NCBI GenBank assembly: GCA_017548045.1
Contig: JAFYNR010000057.1
Coordinates: 1-64,000 of the forward strand
Source: Clostridia bacterium
Lineage (GTDB): Bacteria; Bacillota; Clostridia; Oscillospirales; Acutalibacteraceae
Direction of reading: 5' to 3'
DNA: 64,000 nt
A program made the translations under genes and the position numbers. The notes below the pieces were generated by a model that was not told the origin of the DNA, did no database searches, and saw only the letters and a list, made by a program, of their open reading frames with translations. This document shows positions 1-6,903 of the stretch, piece by piece (the first letter of the stretch is position 1; every line of letters begins with the position of its first letter).

Positions 1-948
1 CTTAAAGAATACGGCATTTCTTCAATTGAAGAATGTAAGGAAATTACTCTTGCAAAGGGCGTCGATTGCGACAAGATAGTAAGAGAAACTCAGCCCATCT
101 GCTTTGAAAACGCTGTTTGGGCATATACAGTAGGTTGCGCTATCGCAATCAAGACAGGCTGCACAAAGGCTGCTGACGCTGCTGCCGCTATCGGTATCGG
201 TCTCCAGTCATTCTGCATCCCCGGTTCAGTTGCTGACAACAGAAAGGTTGGTATCGGCCACGGTAATCTCGGCAAGATGCTCCTTTCAGAGGAAACAGAA
301 TGCTTCTGCTTCCTTGCAGGTCACGAATCATTCGCAGCAGCAGAAGGCGCTATCAAAATTGCTCTTAACGCAAACAAGGTAAGAGTTAAGCCCCTTCGCG
401 TTATCCTTAACGGTCTCGGCAAGGATGCTGCTATGATCATTTCAAGAATCAACGGCTTCACATACTGCAAGACAGAGTTTGATCCCTATGCTGAAACAGT
501 TACCGTTGTTGAAGAAAAAGCATATTCAACAGGTGACAGAGCAAAGGTTAAGTGCTACGGTGCAGACAACGTTCCCGAAGGCGTTGCTATCATGAAGCTT
601 GAAAACGTTGGTGTTTCAATCACAGGTAACTCAACCAACCCCACAAGATTCCAGCATCCCGTTGCAGGCACATACAAGAAGTGGTGTGTTGAAAACGGTG
701 TTAACTACTTCTCAGTTGCATCGGGCGGCGGCACAGGCCGTACACTTCATCCCGATAACATGGCAGCAGGTCCTGCTTCCTACGGTATGACTGATACAAT
801 GGGTCGTATGCACTCAGACGCTCAGTTTGCAGGTTCATCATCAGTTCCCGCTCACGTAGAAATGATGGGTCTCATCGGTGCAGGTAACAACCCCATGGTT
901 GGTATGACAGTTGCTTGCGCAGTTGCTGTTGAAGAGGCAATGAAATAA
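1..948 (+). CDS. GGGtGRT family protein (5' end outside window)
   Basis: The reading frame is open from the first base to the TAA at 946-948, so this is the C-terminal ~315 residues of a gene that starts upstream of the window; the first in-frame ATG (277) is internal. The hallmark SGGGTGRTLHPDN motif lies at about residue 240 of the visible part, followed by a glycine/alanine-rich C terminus (LIGAGNNPMVG). The family is conserved in anaerobic Firmicutes and some other anaerobes, and its biochemical role is not established as far as I know. The visible part has several cysteines (CKE, CDK, CFCF, CYG), but I cannot assign a metal site. Codon use is strongly biased (GGT, CTT, AAC), as in a well-expressed gene. 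A good intrinsic terminator follows at 1031-1060. Identity is sure from the motif; function is unknown. Confidence 0.85.
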   Translation, partial: LKEYGISSIEECKEITLAKGVDCDKIVRETQPICFENAVWAYTVGCAIAIKTGCTKAADAAAAIGIGLQSFCIPGSVADNRKVGIGHGNLGKMLLSEETECFCFLAGHESFAAAEGAIKIALNANKVRVKPLRVILNGLGKDAAMIISRINGFTYCKTEFDPYAETVTVVEEKAYSTGDRAKVKCYGADNVPEGVAIMKLENVGVSITGNSTNPTRFQHPVAGTYKKWCVENGVNYFSVASGGGTGRTLHPDNMAAGPASYGMTDTMGRMHSDAQFAGSSSVPAHVEMMGLIGAGNNPMVGMTVACAVAVEEAMK

Positions 949-950
949 GA

Positions 951-1010
951 ATGTTTTTCGTTCTTTTATTTGCATTTTTTGCAGTGCTTGTAATTTTAGG
1001 ACTTAAATAA
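951..1010 (+). CDS. possible 19-aa hydrophobic peptide
   Basis: An ATG three bases after the GGGtGRT stop opens a 20-codon frame ending TAA just before the terminator. The product is almost wholly hydrophobic (MFFVLLFAFFAVLVILGLK), enough for one membrane helix with a C-terminal lysine. No separate Shine-Dalgarno is well placed; the GAAGAGG at 931-937 is too far, so expression would depend on translational coupling to the upstream gene. It could equally be chance AT-rich spacer. Confidence 0.3.
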   Translation: MFFVLLFAFFAVLVILGLK

Positions 1011-1030
1011 TCTGAAAAACGTAAAGAAAG

Positions 1031-1060
1031 CCTTGTTCTCAAATGAGAGCAAGGTTTTTT
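1031..1060 (+). terminator. intrinsic terminator of the GGGtGRT gene
   Basis: CCTTGTTCTC (1031-1040), loop AAAT, GAGAGCAAGG (1045-1054; one G-U pair), then TTTTTT. It separates the first transcript from the next gene. Confidence 0.85.
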
Positions 1061-1070
1061 ATTTCCGTAC

Positions 1071-1098
1071 TTGTAACTTGCCTATAAAGTGCTATAAT
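1071..1098 (+). promoter_or_regulatory. sigma-A type promoter of the serine hydrolase gene
   Basis: TTGTAA (1071-1076), 16-bp spacer, TATAAT (1093-1098), about 50 bp upstream of the GTG start. It lies directly after the preceding terminator. Confidence 0.6.
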
Positions 1099-1102
1099 TA
1101 TA

Positions 1103-1120
1103 TATGTAAAATTTTACATA
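1103..1120 (+). promoter_or_regulatory. perfect 18-bp palindrome, likely operator
   Basis: TATGTAAAATTTTACATA reads the same on both strands. It begins five bases after the -10 hexamer, so it covers the expected transcription start, as repressor operators often do. The cognate regulator cannot be named. Confidence 0.5.
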
Positions 1121-1150
1121 GAATTGGTTGAATGAAAGGATGGGTGTACT

Positions 1151-2674
1151 GTGAACACAAAAACAAAACTTTCATCGGAATGGATTTATAAATTTTATAA
1201 AGAGCAGGAAAAATACGGCATTGAAAATCACGGACTTATTCTTGAAAAGGGCGGAGAGATTCTTTATGAAGAATATTCTTATCCCTACTGCGCCGAAATG
1301 CCTCATACCCTTTTTTCGGTAACGAAATCCGTGGTGTCAACTGCGGCAGGCTTTGCCGTTGACGAGGGGCTTGTTTCGCTTGATTCAAAAATTCTGCCTT
1401 TGTTTCCCGAATACAAAGCCTGTGAAAGCAGTGAATGGGACAGTCTTACCCTTCGCTCCGTTCTTACAATGAGCAGTAACAAGGAGTTCAGCTTTTTGCA
1501 GGATATGACGGGGGATTACGTCGAAATGTTTATGAAAGCGCCTTTCAGAAAAGAAAAGGGCTTTTTATACAGCAATAACGATGCCCATATGGTTGCGGCA
1601 ATTATTCAGAAGCTTTCAGGAATGAATCTTATTGATTACCTTACACCGCGTCTGTTTGAGCCTCTGGGCATAGAGCCCCCTCAGTGGGAAACCGATGAAA
1701 AAGGCGATTGCATAGGCGGTACGGGTGCGTATCTGAAACTGCGCGACCTTGTTAAAATTATGCGCTGTTACGCAGACGGCGGTAAATATAACGGTGTTCA
1801 GGTTATCCCCGAAGGGTGGACAAAAGAAGCAACCAAAAGGCAGGTTGTGCTCAGCGGCAGAGATGACGAGGACGGCTACGGCTTCCTTTTCTGGACTCAT
1901 AACGGCGTTGTCAGTATGAACGGTATGTACGGCCAGCAGATTTCATATTTTCCCGAGTATGATGCAATCGTTGCGGCATTCAACTGCATCGTAAAGGATA
2001 AATCCAACAACTATCTCATAAAGAACGTTCTTCCCAAGGCATTTGACGGTGAAGCGTCACCCGAATGGGATGAAAGGCTGGCGGATTATCTTGAAAGCAG
2101 GGGCGAAAAGCCCGTTGCCTGCACCGAAAAGCTCAGTATTCCCGCGGGTAAAACTTATAAGCTGACCCCGGTTTCCGACGTTCTGGCAAAAATAATGTTC
2201 CCCGCAAGTGTTATACCCCGATCGTTGACGGCGAGTATGGCAAAAAGACCGCGCAGTAACTTAAATAACGTTTCCTTCGGACTTTGTGAAAACGTGCTTA
2301 CAATAAATTGGGAAGAAGAAGGCGACAGGGTTACTGTAAACTGCGGCCTTGACGGAAATCCCCGTATGTCCGAATGCAGTATCAAGGGCTACAAATATAA
2401 GGTTTGGGCATATGCATACACCGAAAACGGCAGAATAAAGGCGGTTGTCAAGCCTTTGAATACTCTTTCAACCCAGCGTATAAGCATTGAGTTTGCAGGC
2501 GATACGGTTAAAATGCAGTTTATTGATACGCCGTCGTTTGCCGAATTTATTGCATATAACGCAGGGCAAAGCTCCTTTGTAAGCAATTCGGGCAAGTTCA
2601 GACCCATTATAGATAAAGGCATAGACTCTGCTTTGAAAACAACGGTAATGCCTATGAAATTCAAGTCAAAGTAA
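1151..2674 (+). CDS. serine hydrolase, class C beta-lactamase/DD-peptidase fold
   Basis: A 507-aa protein of the beta-lactamase-related family (PF00144 type). The first ~300 residues hold the catalytic signature: SVTK at 56-59 (nucleophile Ser56 and Lys59) and YSN at 140-142. The region HNGVVSMNGMYGQQ (about 252-265) falls where the third KTG/HxG box is expected, but it is not canonical. Residues ~310-507 form a separate C-terminal domain of probable beta structure that I do not recognise. There is no signal peptide, so it is predicted to act in the cytoplasm, for example as an esterase or peptidase, rather than as a secreted beta-lactamase. The GTG start at 1151 is chosen for AAAGGA about 10 bases upstream. 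It stands alone, behind its own promoter and an 18-bp palindrome. Substrate unknown. Confidence 0.8.
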   Translation: MNTKTKLSSEWIYKFYKEQEKYGIENHGLILEKGGEILYEEYSYPYCAEMPHTLFSVTKSVVSTAAGFAVDEGLVSLDSKILPLFPEYKACESSEWDSLTLRSVLTMSSNKEFSFLQDMTGDYVEMFMKAPFRKEKGFLYSNNDAHMVAAIIQKLSGMNLIDYLTPRLFEPLGIEPPQWETDEKGDCIGGTGAYLKLRDLVKIMRCYADGGKYNGVQVIPEGWTKEATKRQVVLSGRDDEDGYGFLFWTHNGVVSMNGMYGQQISYFPEYDAIVAAFNCIVKDKSNNYLIKNVLPKAFDGEASPEWDERLADYLESRGEKPVACTEKLSIPAGKTYKLTPVSDVLAKIMFPASVIPRSLTASMAKRPRSNLNNVSFGLCENVLTINWEEEGDRVTVNCGLDGNPRMSECSIKGYKYKVWAYAYTENGRIKAVVKPLNTLSTQRISIEFAGDTVKMQFIDTPSFAEFIAYNAGQSSFVSNSGKFRPIIDKGIDSALKTTVMPMKFKSK

Positions 2675-2700
2675 AACAAAAACTTTGTTTGTTGTTTTAC
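2671..2700 (+). terminator. AT-rich inverted repeat over the stop codon, weak terminator
   Basis: GTAAAACAA (2671-2679) pairs with TTGTTTTAC (2692-2700); an alternative inner stem ACAAA/TTTGT is also possible. It includes the TAA stop. There is no long T tract, so termination efficiency is doubtful. Confidence 0.35.
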
Positions 2701-2706
2701 TTTCGG

Positions 2707-2735
2707 TTGACTTTTTAAGCGGAATAGTATAGAAT
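2707..2735 (+). promoter_or_regulatory. sigma-A type promoter of lipoprotein gene 1
   Basis: TTGACT (2707-2712), 17-bp spacer, TAGAAT (2730-2735). The ribosome binding site AAAGGAG lies at about 2776-2782. Confidence 0.7.
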
Positions 2736-2789
2736 ATCACTGCGAAAAATCGCAGAACGGGTAGGACAAAATCAAAAAGGAGTATATTT

Positions 2790-3659
2790 ATGAAGAAACT
2801 TACAGCGATTTTATTGGTGTTTCTGATGCTGTTTTCGTTTGCCGCCTGCAAGGATAACGGCACAAGCGAGGAAACGACAAATCTCTACGTAACAGACGCA
2901 AACGGCGAAGCGGTTACCGATGAGCAGGGCGAAAACATAACCGTTACCGGCAATGAATCAACCACCGAGGCTGCATCCGATGCAGAGGATACTACTGACG
3001 CAACCGAAGTTACAATGCCCTCCGATGACCCTTCAACCTGGACGAAGGAGCAGATTGTTGAGTATTACAAAAATGCGGCAATAAACTCAAAAACCAAGGT
3101 GAAATCCGTTGAATATAAAAACCTTTCGGAAATGGTTGTTAACGATGGTGACGGATTTTTGGGAAAGCTTGTTGAAATGATAACACCTTTCCTTATTTCT
3201 GCGCTTGAGGACAGTCAGACAGAGTTTGACGGAATAACGGGCGGCTACGAAAACCTTGTGCCCGATGACGTTCAGTCTGCAAAGGCATACAAAAGCGGTG
3301 AATACGTTGTTGTTGAAATGACAATGAAGGAGCAGATTGACGGTGCACACGGCGACAGATACAGCGGTACCGTAGGCCATGCGATTTCTGTTGTCGGCGA
3401 TCTTGCCGTTGTAACGGAAGCGCTTCCTCAGTTTAACATTGATTTTGAAAACGCCAATGTAAAGCTCCATTACAAAAATCCCAAGCTGAAGGTCAGAATC
3501 AACAAGGACGGTGTTATAGAAAAAGGCACCTGGTCATACGTAACCTACGTTACTATTGAAAATCTTTACGTAGGTGCAAAAAGAATTCCTCTTTCAGCAA
3601 CCGTAAAAAGCGGTTACGGCACCGTTGATTACGAAATTACCGTCGGCGGCGGATTTTAA
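2790..3659 (+). CDS. lipoprotein, member 1 of a three-member paralogous family
   Basis: A 289-aa protein with a lipoprotein signal: Lys-Lys, a hydrophobic stretch, and lipobox SFAAC (Cys20). A Thr/Glu/Asp-rich linker (about 23-72, many TTE/AT repeats) should extend it from the membrane. The folded domain begins with WTKEQIVEYYKNAA and VVNDGDGFLGK and contains DGITGGY, KAYKSGEYVVVEMTM, GTVGHAISV, INKDGVIEKGTW; it ends in EITVGGGF. The same blocks occur in the protein at 60012-60842, and a more divergent version is at 31086-31931. No known enzymatic motif is visible. It is monocistronic, with its own promoter and terminator. Function unknown; an extracytoplasmic binding or sensing role is only a guess. 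Confidence 0.8.
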   Translation: MKKLTAILLVFLMLFSFAACKDNGTSEETTNLYVTDANGEAVTDEQGENITVTGNESTTEAASDAEDTTDATEVTMPSDDPSTWTKEQIVEYYKNAAINSKTKVKSVEYKNLSEMVVNDGDGFLGKLVEMITPFLISALEDSQTEFDGITGGYENLVPDDVQSAKAYKSGEYVVVEMTMKEQIDGAHGDRYSGTVGHAISVVGDLAVVTEALPQFNIDFENANVKLHYKNPKLKVRINKDGVIEKGTWSYVTYVTIENLYVGAKRIPLSATVKSGYGTVDYEITVGGGF

Positions 3660-3673
3660 TTGAGGTATAAAAA

Positions 3674-3701
3674 GTCTGTGCAGTTTTTGCACAGGCTTTT
3701 T
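3674..3701 (+). terminator. intrinsic terminator of lipoprotein gene 1
   Basis: GTCTGTGC (3674-3681), short loop, GCACAGGC (3689-3696; one G-U), then TTTTTCTTT. Confidence 0.8.
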
Positions 3702-3709
3702 CTTTAAAG

Positions 3710-3738
3710 TTGCTTGATTTATTGTAGTGTGTTATGAT
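3710..3738 (+). promoter_or_regulatory. promoter upstream of metF
   Basis: TTGCTT (3710-3715), 17-bp spacer, TATGAT (3733-3738). A shifted reading, TTGATT (3714) with TATACT (3738-3743), is also possible. Either places the start inside the left arm of the 90-bp inverted repeat that follows. Confidence 0.5.
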
Positions 3739-3825
3739 ATACTTTTTGAAACGGTAATTTAAACGCAGACCGGGCGGAAATGTTCCGTTCAAAACCTTAT
3801 TGATTACTGTTTTAAAGAGTATATC
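3736..3825 (+). repeat. 90-bp element with 23-bp inverted arms in the metF leader
   Basis: The arm 3736-3758 (GATATACTTTTTGAAACGG...) pairs over its full 23 positions with 3803-3825; the only three non-Watson-Crick positions are G-U wobbles in the plus-strand RNA. A smaller hairpin CGGAA-atg-TTCCG (about 3775-3787) lies in the 44-base centre. The -10 element overlaps the left arm. It resembles no riboswitch consensus I know for metF (no S-box or THF features). Confidence 0.6.
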
Positions 3826-3854
3826 TATAAAAAAGACTTAAAGAGATGATTTTA

Positions 3855-4733
3855 TTGAAAATATCGGAGCTTTTGAAGAAGGAAACCCTTTCCGTTTCTT
3901 TTGAGGTTTTTCCGCCTAAAACAGAGGCAGGCTTTGAGAGCGTTAAAACCGCAACGGAAGAAATTGCAAAGCTTTGCCCTGCGTTCATGAGCGTTACCTA
4001 CGGCGCAGGCGGAGGCACAAGTAAATATACCCTCGATATTGCCAAAAACATAAAAGAGCTTTACGGAGTGCCTACCCTTGCTCACCTTACCTGTGTTTCA
4101 TCAACAAAAGAAACCGTGAAAGAAAAAATTGAGCAGATCAAAGCGGCAGGTATAAGCAACGTAATGGCACTCAGGGGAGATATTCCCAAGGAGCTTGAAA
4201 ATGCCGACAGAAGCGGCTGGGATTACAAGCACGCAGTTGAGCTTGTGAGAGAGCTTAAAGAGAGTAACGGGGATTTTTGCATAGGCGGTGCCTGCTACCC
4301 CGAAATTCATCCCGAAAGCACAGACAGCCGTGAGGATATCAGATATCTTAAGGAAAAGGTTGACGCAGGCTGTGATTTTCTCACAACCCAGATGTTTTTT
4401 GACAATAATCTGCTTTACAGCTTCCTTTATAAAATCCGCGAGGCAGGCATTACCGTGCCTGTGATACCGGGCATTATGCCCATTACAAACGCCAATCAGA
4501 TTGACAGGGCAATAAAGCTTTCCGGCTCGTTTATGCCTCAGCGCTTCAAAAGCCTTGTTGATAAATTCGGTTCGGATCCCGATGCAATGAAGCAGGCAGG
4601 CATAGCCTATGCTACCGACCAGATTATCGACCTTTATGCCAACGGCATTACCAACGTTCACGTTTATTCGATGAACAAGCCCGAGGTTGCAATGAAAATA
4701 AAGGATAACCTTTCCTGCATTCTTGGTAAATAA
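3855..4733 (+). CDS. metF: 5,10-methylenetetrahydrofolate reductase
   Basis: FAD-dependent TIM-barrel enzyme that reduces 5,10-methylene-THF to 5-methyl-THF for methionine synthesis (or runs in reverse in acetogenic metabolism). N-terminal LSVSFEVFPPKTE is the classical MetF motif with the catalytic Glu. VTYGAGGG, AHLTCVS, NVMALRGDIP and TTQMFFDN follow in family order, and PVIPGIMPI lies near residue 215. Length (292 aa) is normal. Start: the ATG at 3846 directly abuts AAAGAG and cannot use it. The in-frame TTG at 3855 is nine bases downstream of it and gives the usual short N terminus, so TTG is preferred. The leader contains a 23-bp inverted repeat that may control expression. The next gene starts 14 bases after the stop and is probably cotranscribed. 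Confidence 0.93.
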   Translation: MKISELLKKETLSVSFEVFPPKTEAGFESVKTATEEIAKLCPAFMSVTYGAGGGTSKYTLDIAKNIKELYGVPTLAHLTCVSSTKETVKEKIEQIKAAGISNVMALRGDIPKELENADRSGWDYKHAVELVRELKESNGDFCIGGACYPEIHPESTDSREDIRYLKEKVDAGCDFLTTQMFFDNNLLYSFLYKIREAGITVPVIPGIMPITNANQIDRAIKLSGSFMPQRFKSLVDKFGSDPDAMKQAGIAYATDQIIDLYANGITNVHVYSMNKPEVAMKIKDNLSCILGK

Positions 4734-4747
4734 AAGGAGGAAACAAA

Positions 4748-6316
4748 ATGAAAAAAGCGGTAAAAAAGTTTGCGGCGGTTATGATTTGCTTTGCTATGCT
4801 GTTTTCGGTGTGCAGTGCAGGCGTATACGCAGCAGAAGATGAAACGATTATAACCGTTTCGGGTGAGGAAGAATTAAAAAATCTTGACTTTGATGTGCCT
4901 GTTGTGTTCATATTGGGTCTTGAGGGCGAGTTTTACAAGGGTCTTTCAACCGAAACCGAGGAAGACGACGTTCGTATATGGGGCCCTGATGCAGGGGTAA
5001 TCATAAAAACCGTGCTCAAATATATTGCACCCCTTACCTTCCGTATTCTTATCAAGGATTATGAGGGAATAAACAAAATTTCCGAAGAGGTTGCAAATGC
5101 TATTTTCGGTGACTTTGCTCTTGATGAAAACGGCAATCCCAACCCCGACACGGGCAAAAAGACAAAGCCCGATTATGACTATAATAACGGCTTCGGTTAC
5201 AGCAAATCATATAATTTTGATTATGACTGGCGCCTTGATATGGTAACAATCGCAGGTCAGCTTGATGAATACATTGAGTACGTAATGGAGCTTACAAGCA
5301 CGGATAAGGTTGCACTGGTTGCAATGAGTATGGGCACTGCAGTGCTTTCAACCTATCTCTATGAATATTACTATACCGACGAAAACTACGCAGAAAGAAA
5401 TCATATTGATTCCGTGGTGTTTGTTGCAGGCGCTCTCAACGGCGTTGCAACCTGCGAGGATTCATTCTCGGGTAATATGAGCTTTGATTCGGTGTCGCTT
5501 ATGCGAATGATGTCGGAACTTATGAGGGGCAAAAAGGGTACCGATGCCATATACAAAATAATTGAAATTATGTATACCTTCGGTGCGATTGACCCTGTGG
5601 TTAACTATGTGAACGACCTTACAAAGGATATTTTTGCAAACGGCTTCAACGATGCCGCTTGTGAAAACATAGGTACGGTGGTTGGTCTTTATGCTTTGAT
5701 GAGCCCCGAACGCTATACGGAAACAAGAGATTATATTTTTGATACGCCCGAAAAGAAGGCTCGCTATGCAAAAATAATTGAGGCCAGCGACTACTATCAC
5801 TTCAACGTTCAGGAAAACAGCGAAAAGGTTATTCAGTCACTTCTTGACGACGGTATCAGCACCGCCATCATTGCAGAATACGGCCTTACCATTGTTCCAA
5901 TCACGTCGGATAACGACAGAATGAGTGACGGCACAATAGCCACAGATCGTGAAAGCTTCGGCGCAACCTGTGCGGATGTTGACGGCACTCTCGGTGAGGG
6001 CTATACTCAGGCAAAAGCCTGTGCCTGCGGCAAAAACCACGTGTCTGCGGATAATCAGATTGATGCTTCAACCTGTGCATTCCCCGATATAACCTGGTTT
6101 GCAAAATACGTTCGCCACAGCTGTGACGAAAGATTTGTAGGCGACCTCATTGACCTTATTATTTACAGTGATGAGCAGGTAACGGTATGGACCTATGAGG
6201 ATTATCCTCAGTATCTTGTGAACCTTGACGATGAGAAGCTTGTTCCGCTTACGGCTGAAAATGCAGGAACGGTTCTTCCCTACGAAGAAACAACAATGAT
6301 AAAGAAAATATTCTAA
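4748..6316 (+). CDS. secreted alpha/beta hydrolase, LCAT/lipase-like
   Basis: A 522-aa protein with a signal peptide (KKAVKKFAAVMICFAMLFS..., cleavage near YAA-ED). The mature part starts a lipase-like fold: VVFILGLEGEF (about 44-54, equivalent of the oxyanion strand), a nucleophile elbow ALVAMSMGTAV with Ser at about residue 197, and VVFVAGALNG after it. This resembles the lecithin-cholesterol acyltransferase/PGAP1 group. A late conserved block CACGKNHVSADNQIDASTCAFPD...VRHSC (about 421-458) may carry the catalytic His and has several cysteines. It is extracytoplasmic. The substrate is unknown; an ester or lipid is likely. An AAAAGGAGG ribosome site is 7 bases before ATG. It follows metF at 14 bases, without an obvious functional link. 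Confidence 0.75.
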   Translation: MKKAVKKFAAVMICFAMLFSVCSAGVYAAEDETIITVSGEEELKNLDFDVPVVFILGLEGEFYKGLSTETEEDDVRIWGPDAGVIIKTVLKYIAPLTFRILIKDYEGINKISEEVANAIFGDFALDENGNPNPDTGKKTKPDYDYNNGFGYSKSYNFDYDWRLDMVTIAGQLDEYIEYVMELTSTDKVALVAMSMGTAVLSTYLYEYYYTDENYAERNHIDSVVFVAGALNGVATCEDSFSGNMSFDSVSLMRMMSELMRGKKGTDAIYKIIEIMYTFGAIDPVVNYVNDLTKDIFANGFNDAACENIGTVVGLYALMSPERYTETRDYIFDTPEKKARYAKIIEASDYYHFNVQENSEKVIQSLLDDGISTAIIAEYGLTIVPITSDNDRMSDGTIATDRESFGATCADVDGTLGEGYTQAKACACGKNHVSADNQIDASTCAFPDITWFAKYVRHSCDERFVGDLIDLIIYSDEQVTVWTYEDYPQYLVNLDDEKLVPLTAENAGTVLPYEETTMIKKIF

Positions 6317-6321
6317 AGAGT

Positions 6322-6358
6322 AAACGGTATCGGAGAAAGCTTCCGATACCGTTTTTTT
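6322..6358. terminator. bidirectional terminator between convergent genes
   Basis: AAACGGTATCGGA (6322-6334) pairs perfectly with TCCGATACCGTTT (6342-6354), followed by T7 on the plus strand. It serves the hydrolase gene (+) and possibly tspO (-), whose stop is at 6357. Confidence 0.88.
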
Positions 6359-6827
6359 AATTCAGAATTGAAATGGCAAGCGTAAGATAGCCTGCAAACG
6401 TAACCCACAGAAGATAAGGGATTTGCAGATAGCCTGCAAGCGGCTTGATTTTTATGAATTTGATAATCATTGCAAGTATGGTTGCCCACAGCGCGATGAG
6501 CCATATAAAGGCAAAAAGATAAGCCCTCATATTGAAGAATATAATGCTCCAGAAGAAGTTGAGAAAGAGATTGATTCCGTAAACCGTAAGGGCACTGCTG
6601 ATATCTTTTTTCGGAGCATCCGACGTAAAAATCATTGCGGAGCTTATTCCCATAAGAATGAAAAGTATTGTCCACACAACAGGGAAAAGCCATGGGGGAG
6701 GTGCAAGAGGAGGCTGAACGATTTCGGAGTATAAATCCATATTGCCTGCCGTCAGCAATGCCGACAGACCGCCCACACCCAAAGCGAACGCAACCGAGAT
6801 AACGTAAGGTTTTATTTTTTTCCACAT
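6357..6827 (-). CDS. tspO: TspO/MBR family membrane protein
   Basis: A 156-aa tryptophan-rich sensory protein/peripheral benzodiazepine receptor homologue with five predicted membrane helices. Family features seen: PPLAPPPWLFPVVW near the end of the first loop (the PPxxxPPxWxFxxVW signature), NLFLNFFWSIIFF, and the C-terminal PLAGYLQIPYLLWVTFAGYL (aromatic ligand-binding helix). Members bind porphyrins and cholesterol-like ligands; the role in anaerobic Firmicutes is unclear. The ATG at 6827 is preferred to the GTG at 6836, because GAGGTGA lies five bases before the ATG and overlaps the GTG. No good -35 is visible upstream, so it may rely on an extended -10 (TATAAT near 6850) or on readthrough. 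Confidence 0.9.
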   Translation of the reverse strand: MWKKIKPYVISVAFALGVGGLSALLTAGNMDLYSEIVQPPLAPPPWLFPVVWTILFILMGISSAMIFTSDAPKKDISSALTVYGINLFLNFFWSIIFFNMRAYLFAFIWLIALWATILAMIIKFIKIKPLAGYLQIPYLLWVTFAGYLTLAISILN

Positions 6828-6861
6828 ATAACTCACCTCAGAAAATTATATGCTGTATAAC

Positions 6862-6900
6862 AAAAAATATACGGAGCCCTACATATCCGGGGCTCCGTAT
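6862..6900 (-). terminator. intrinsic terminator of the GH30/GPH operon
   Basis: Arms ATACGGAGCCC (6869-6879) and GGGCTCCGTAT (6890-6900) are perfectly complementary. On the minus strand the stem is followed by an A-to-T tract (AAAAAA at 6862-6867 on plus). Confidence 0.88.
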
Positions 6901-6903
6901 GTT

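Noticed and set aside
1151-2674. Beta-lactamase resistance gene
   Set aside because: It has the SxxK and YxN motifs but no signal peptide and a large unrelated C-terminal domain, so an esterase/peptidase role is likelier.
3744-3845. S-box (SAM) or tetrahydrofolate riboswitch before metF
   Set aside because: The leader has no matching conserved core; only the long inverted repeat and a small hairpin are seen.
4101-4661. 186-codon minus frame opposite metF
   Set aside because: Shadow frame; the plus strand encodes all MetF motifs.
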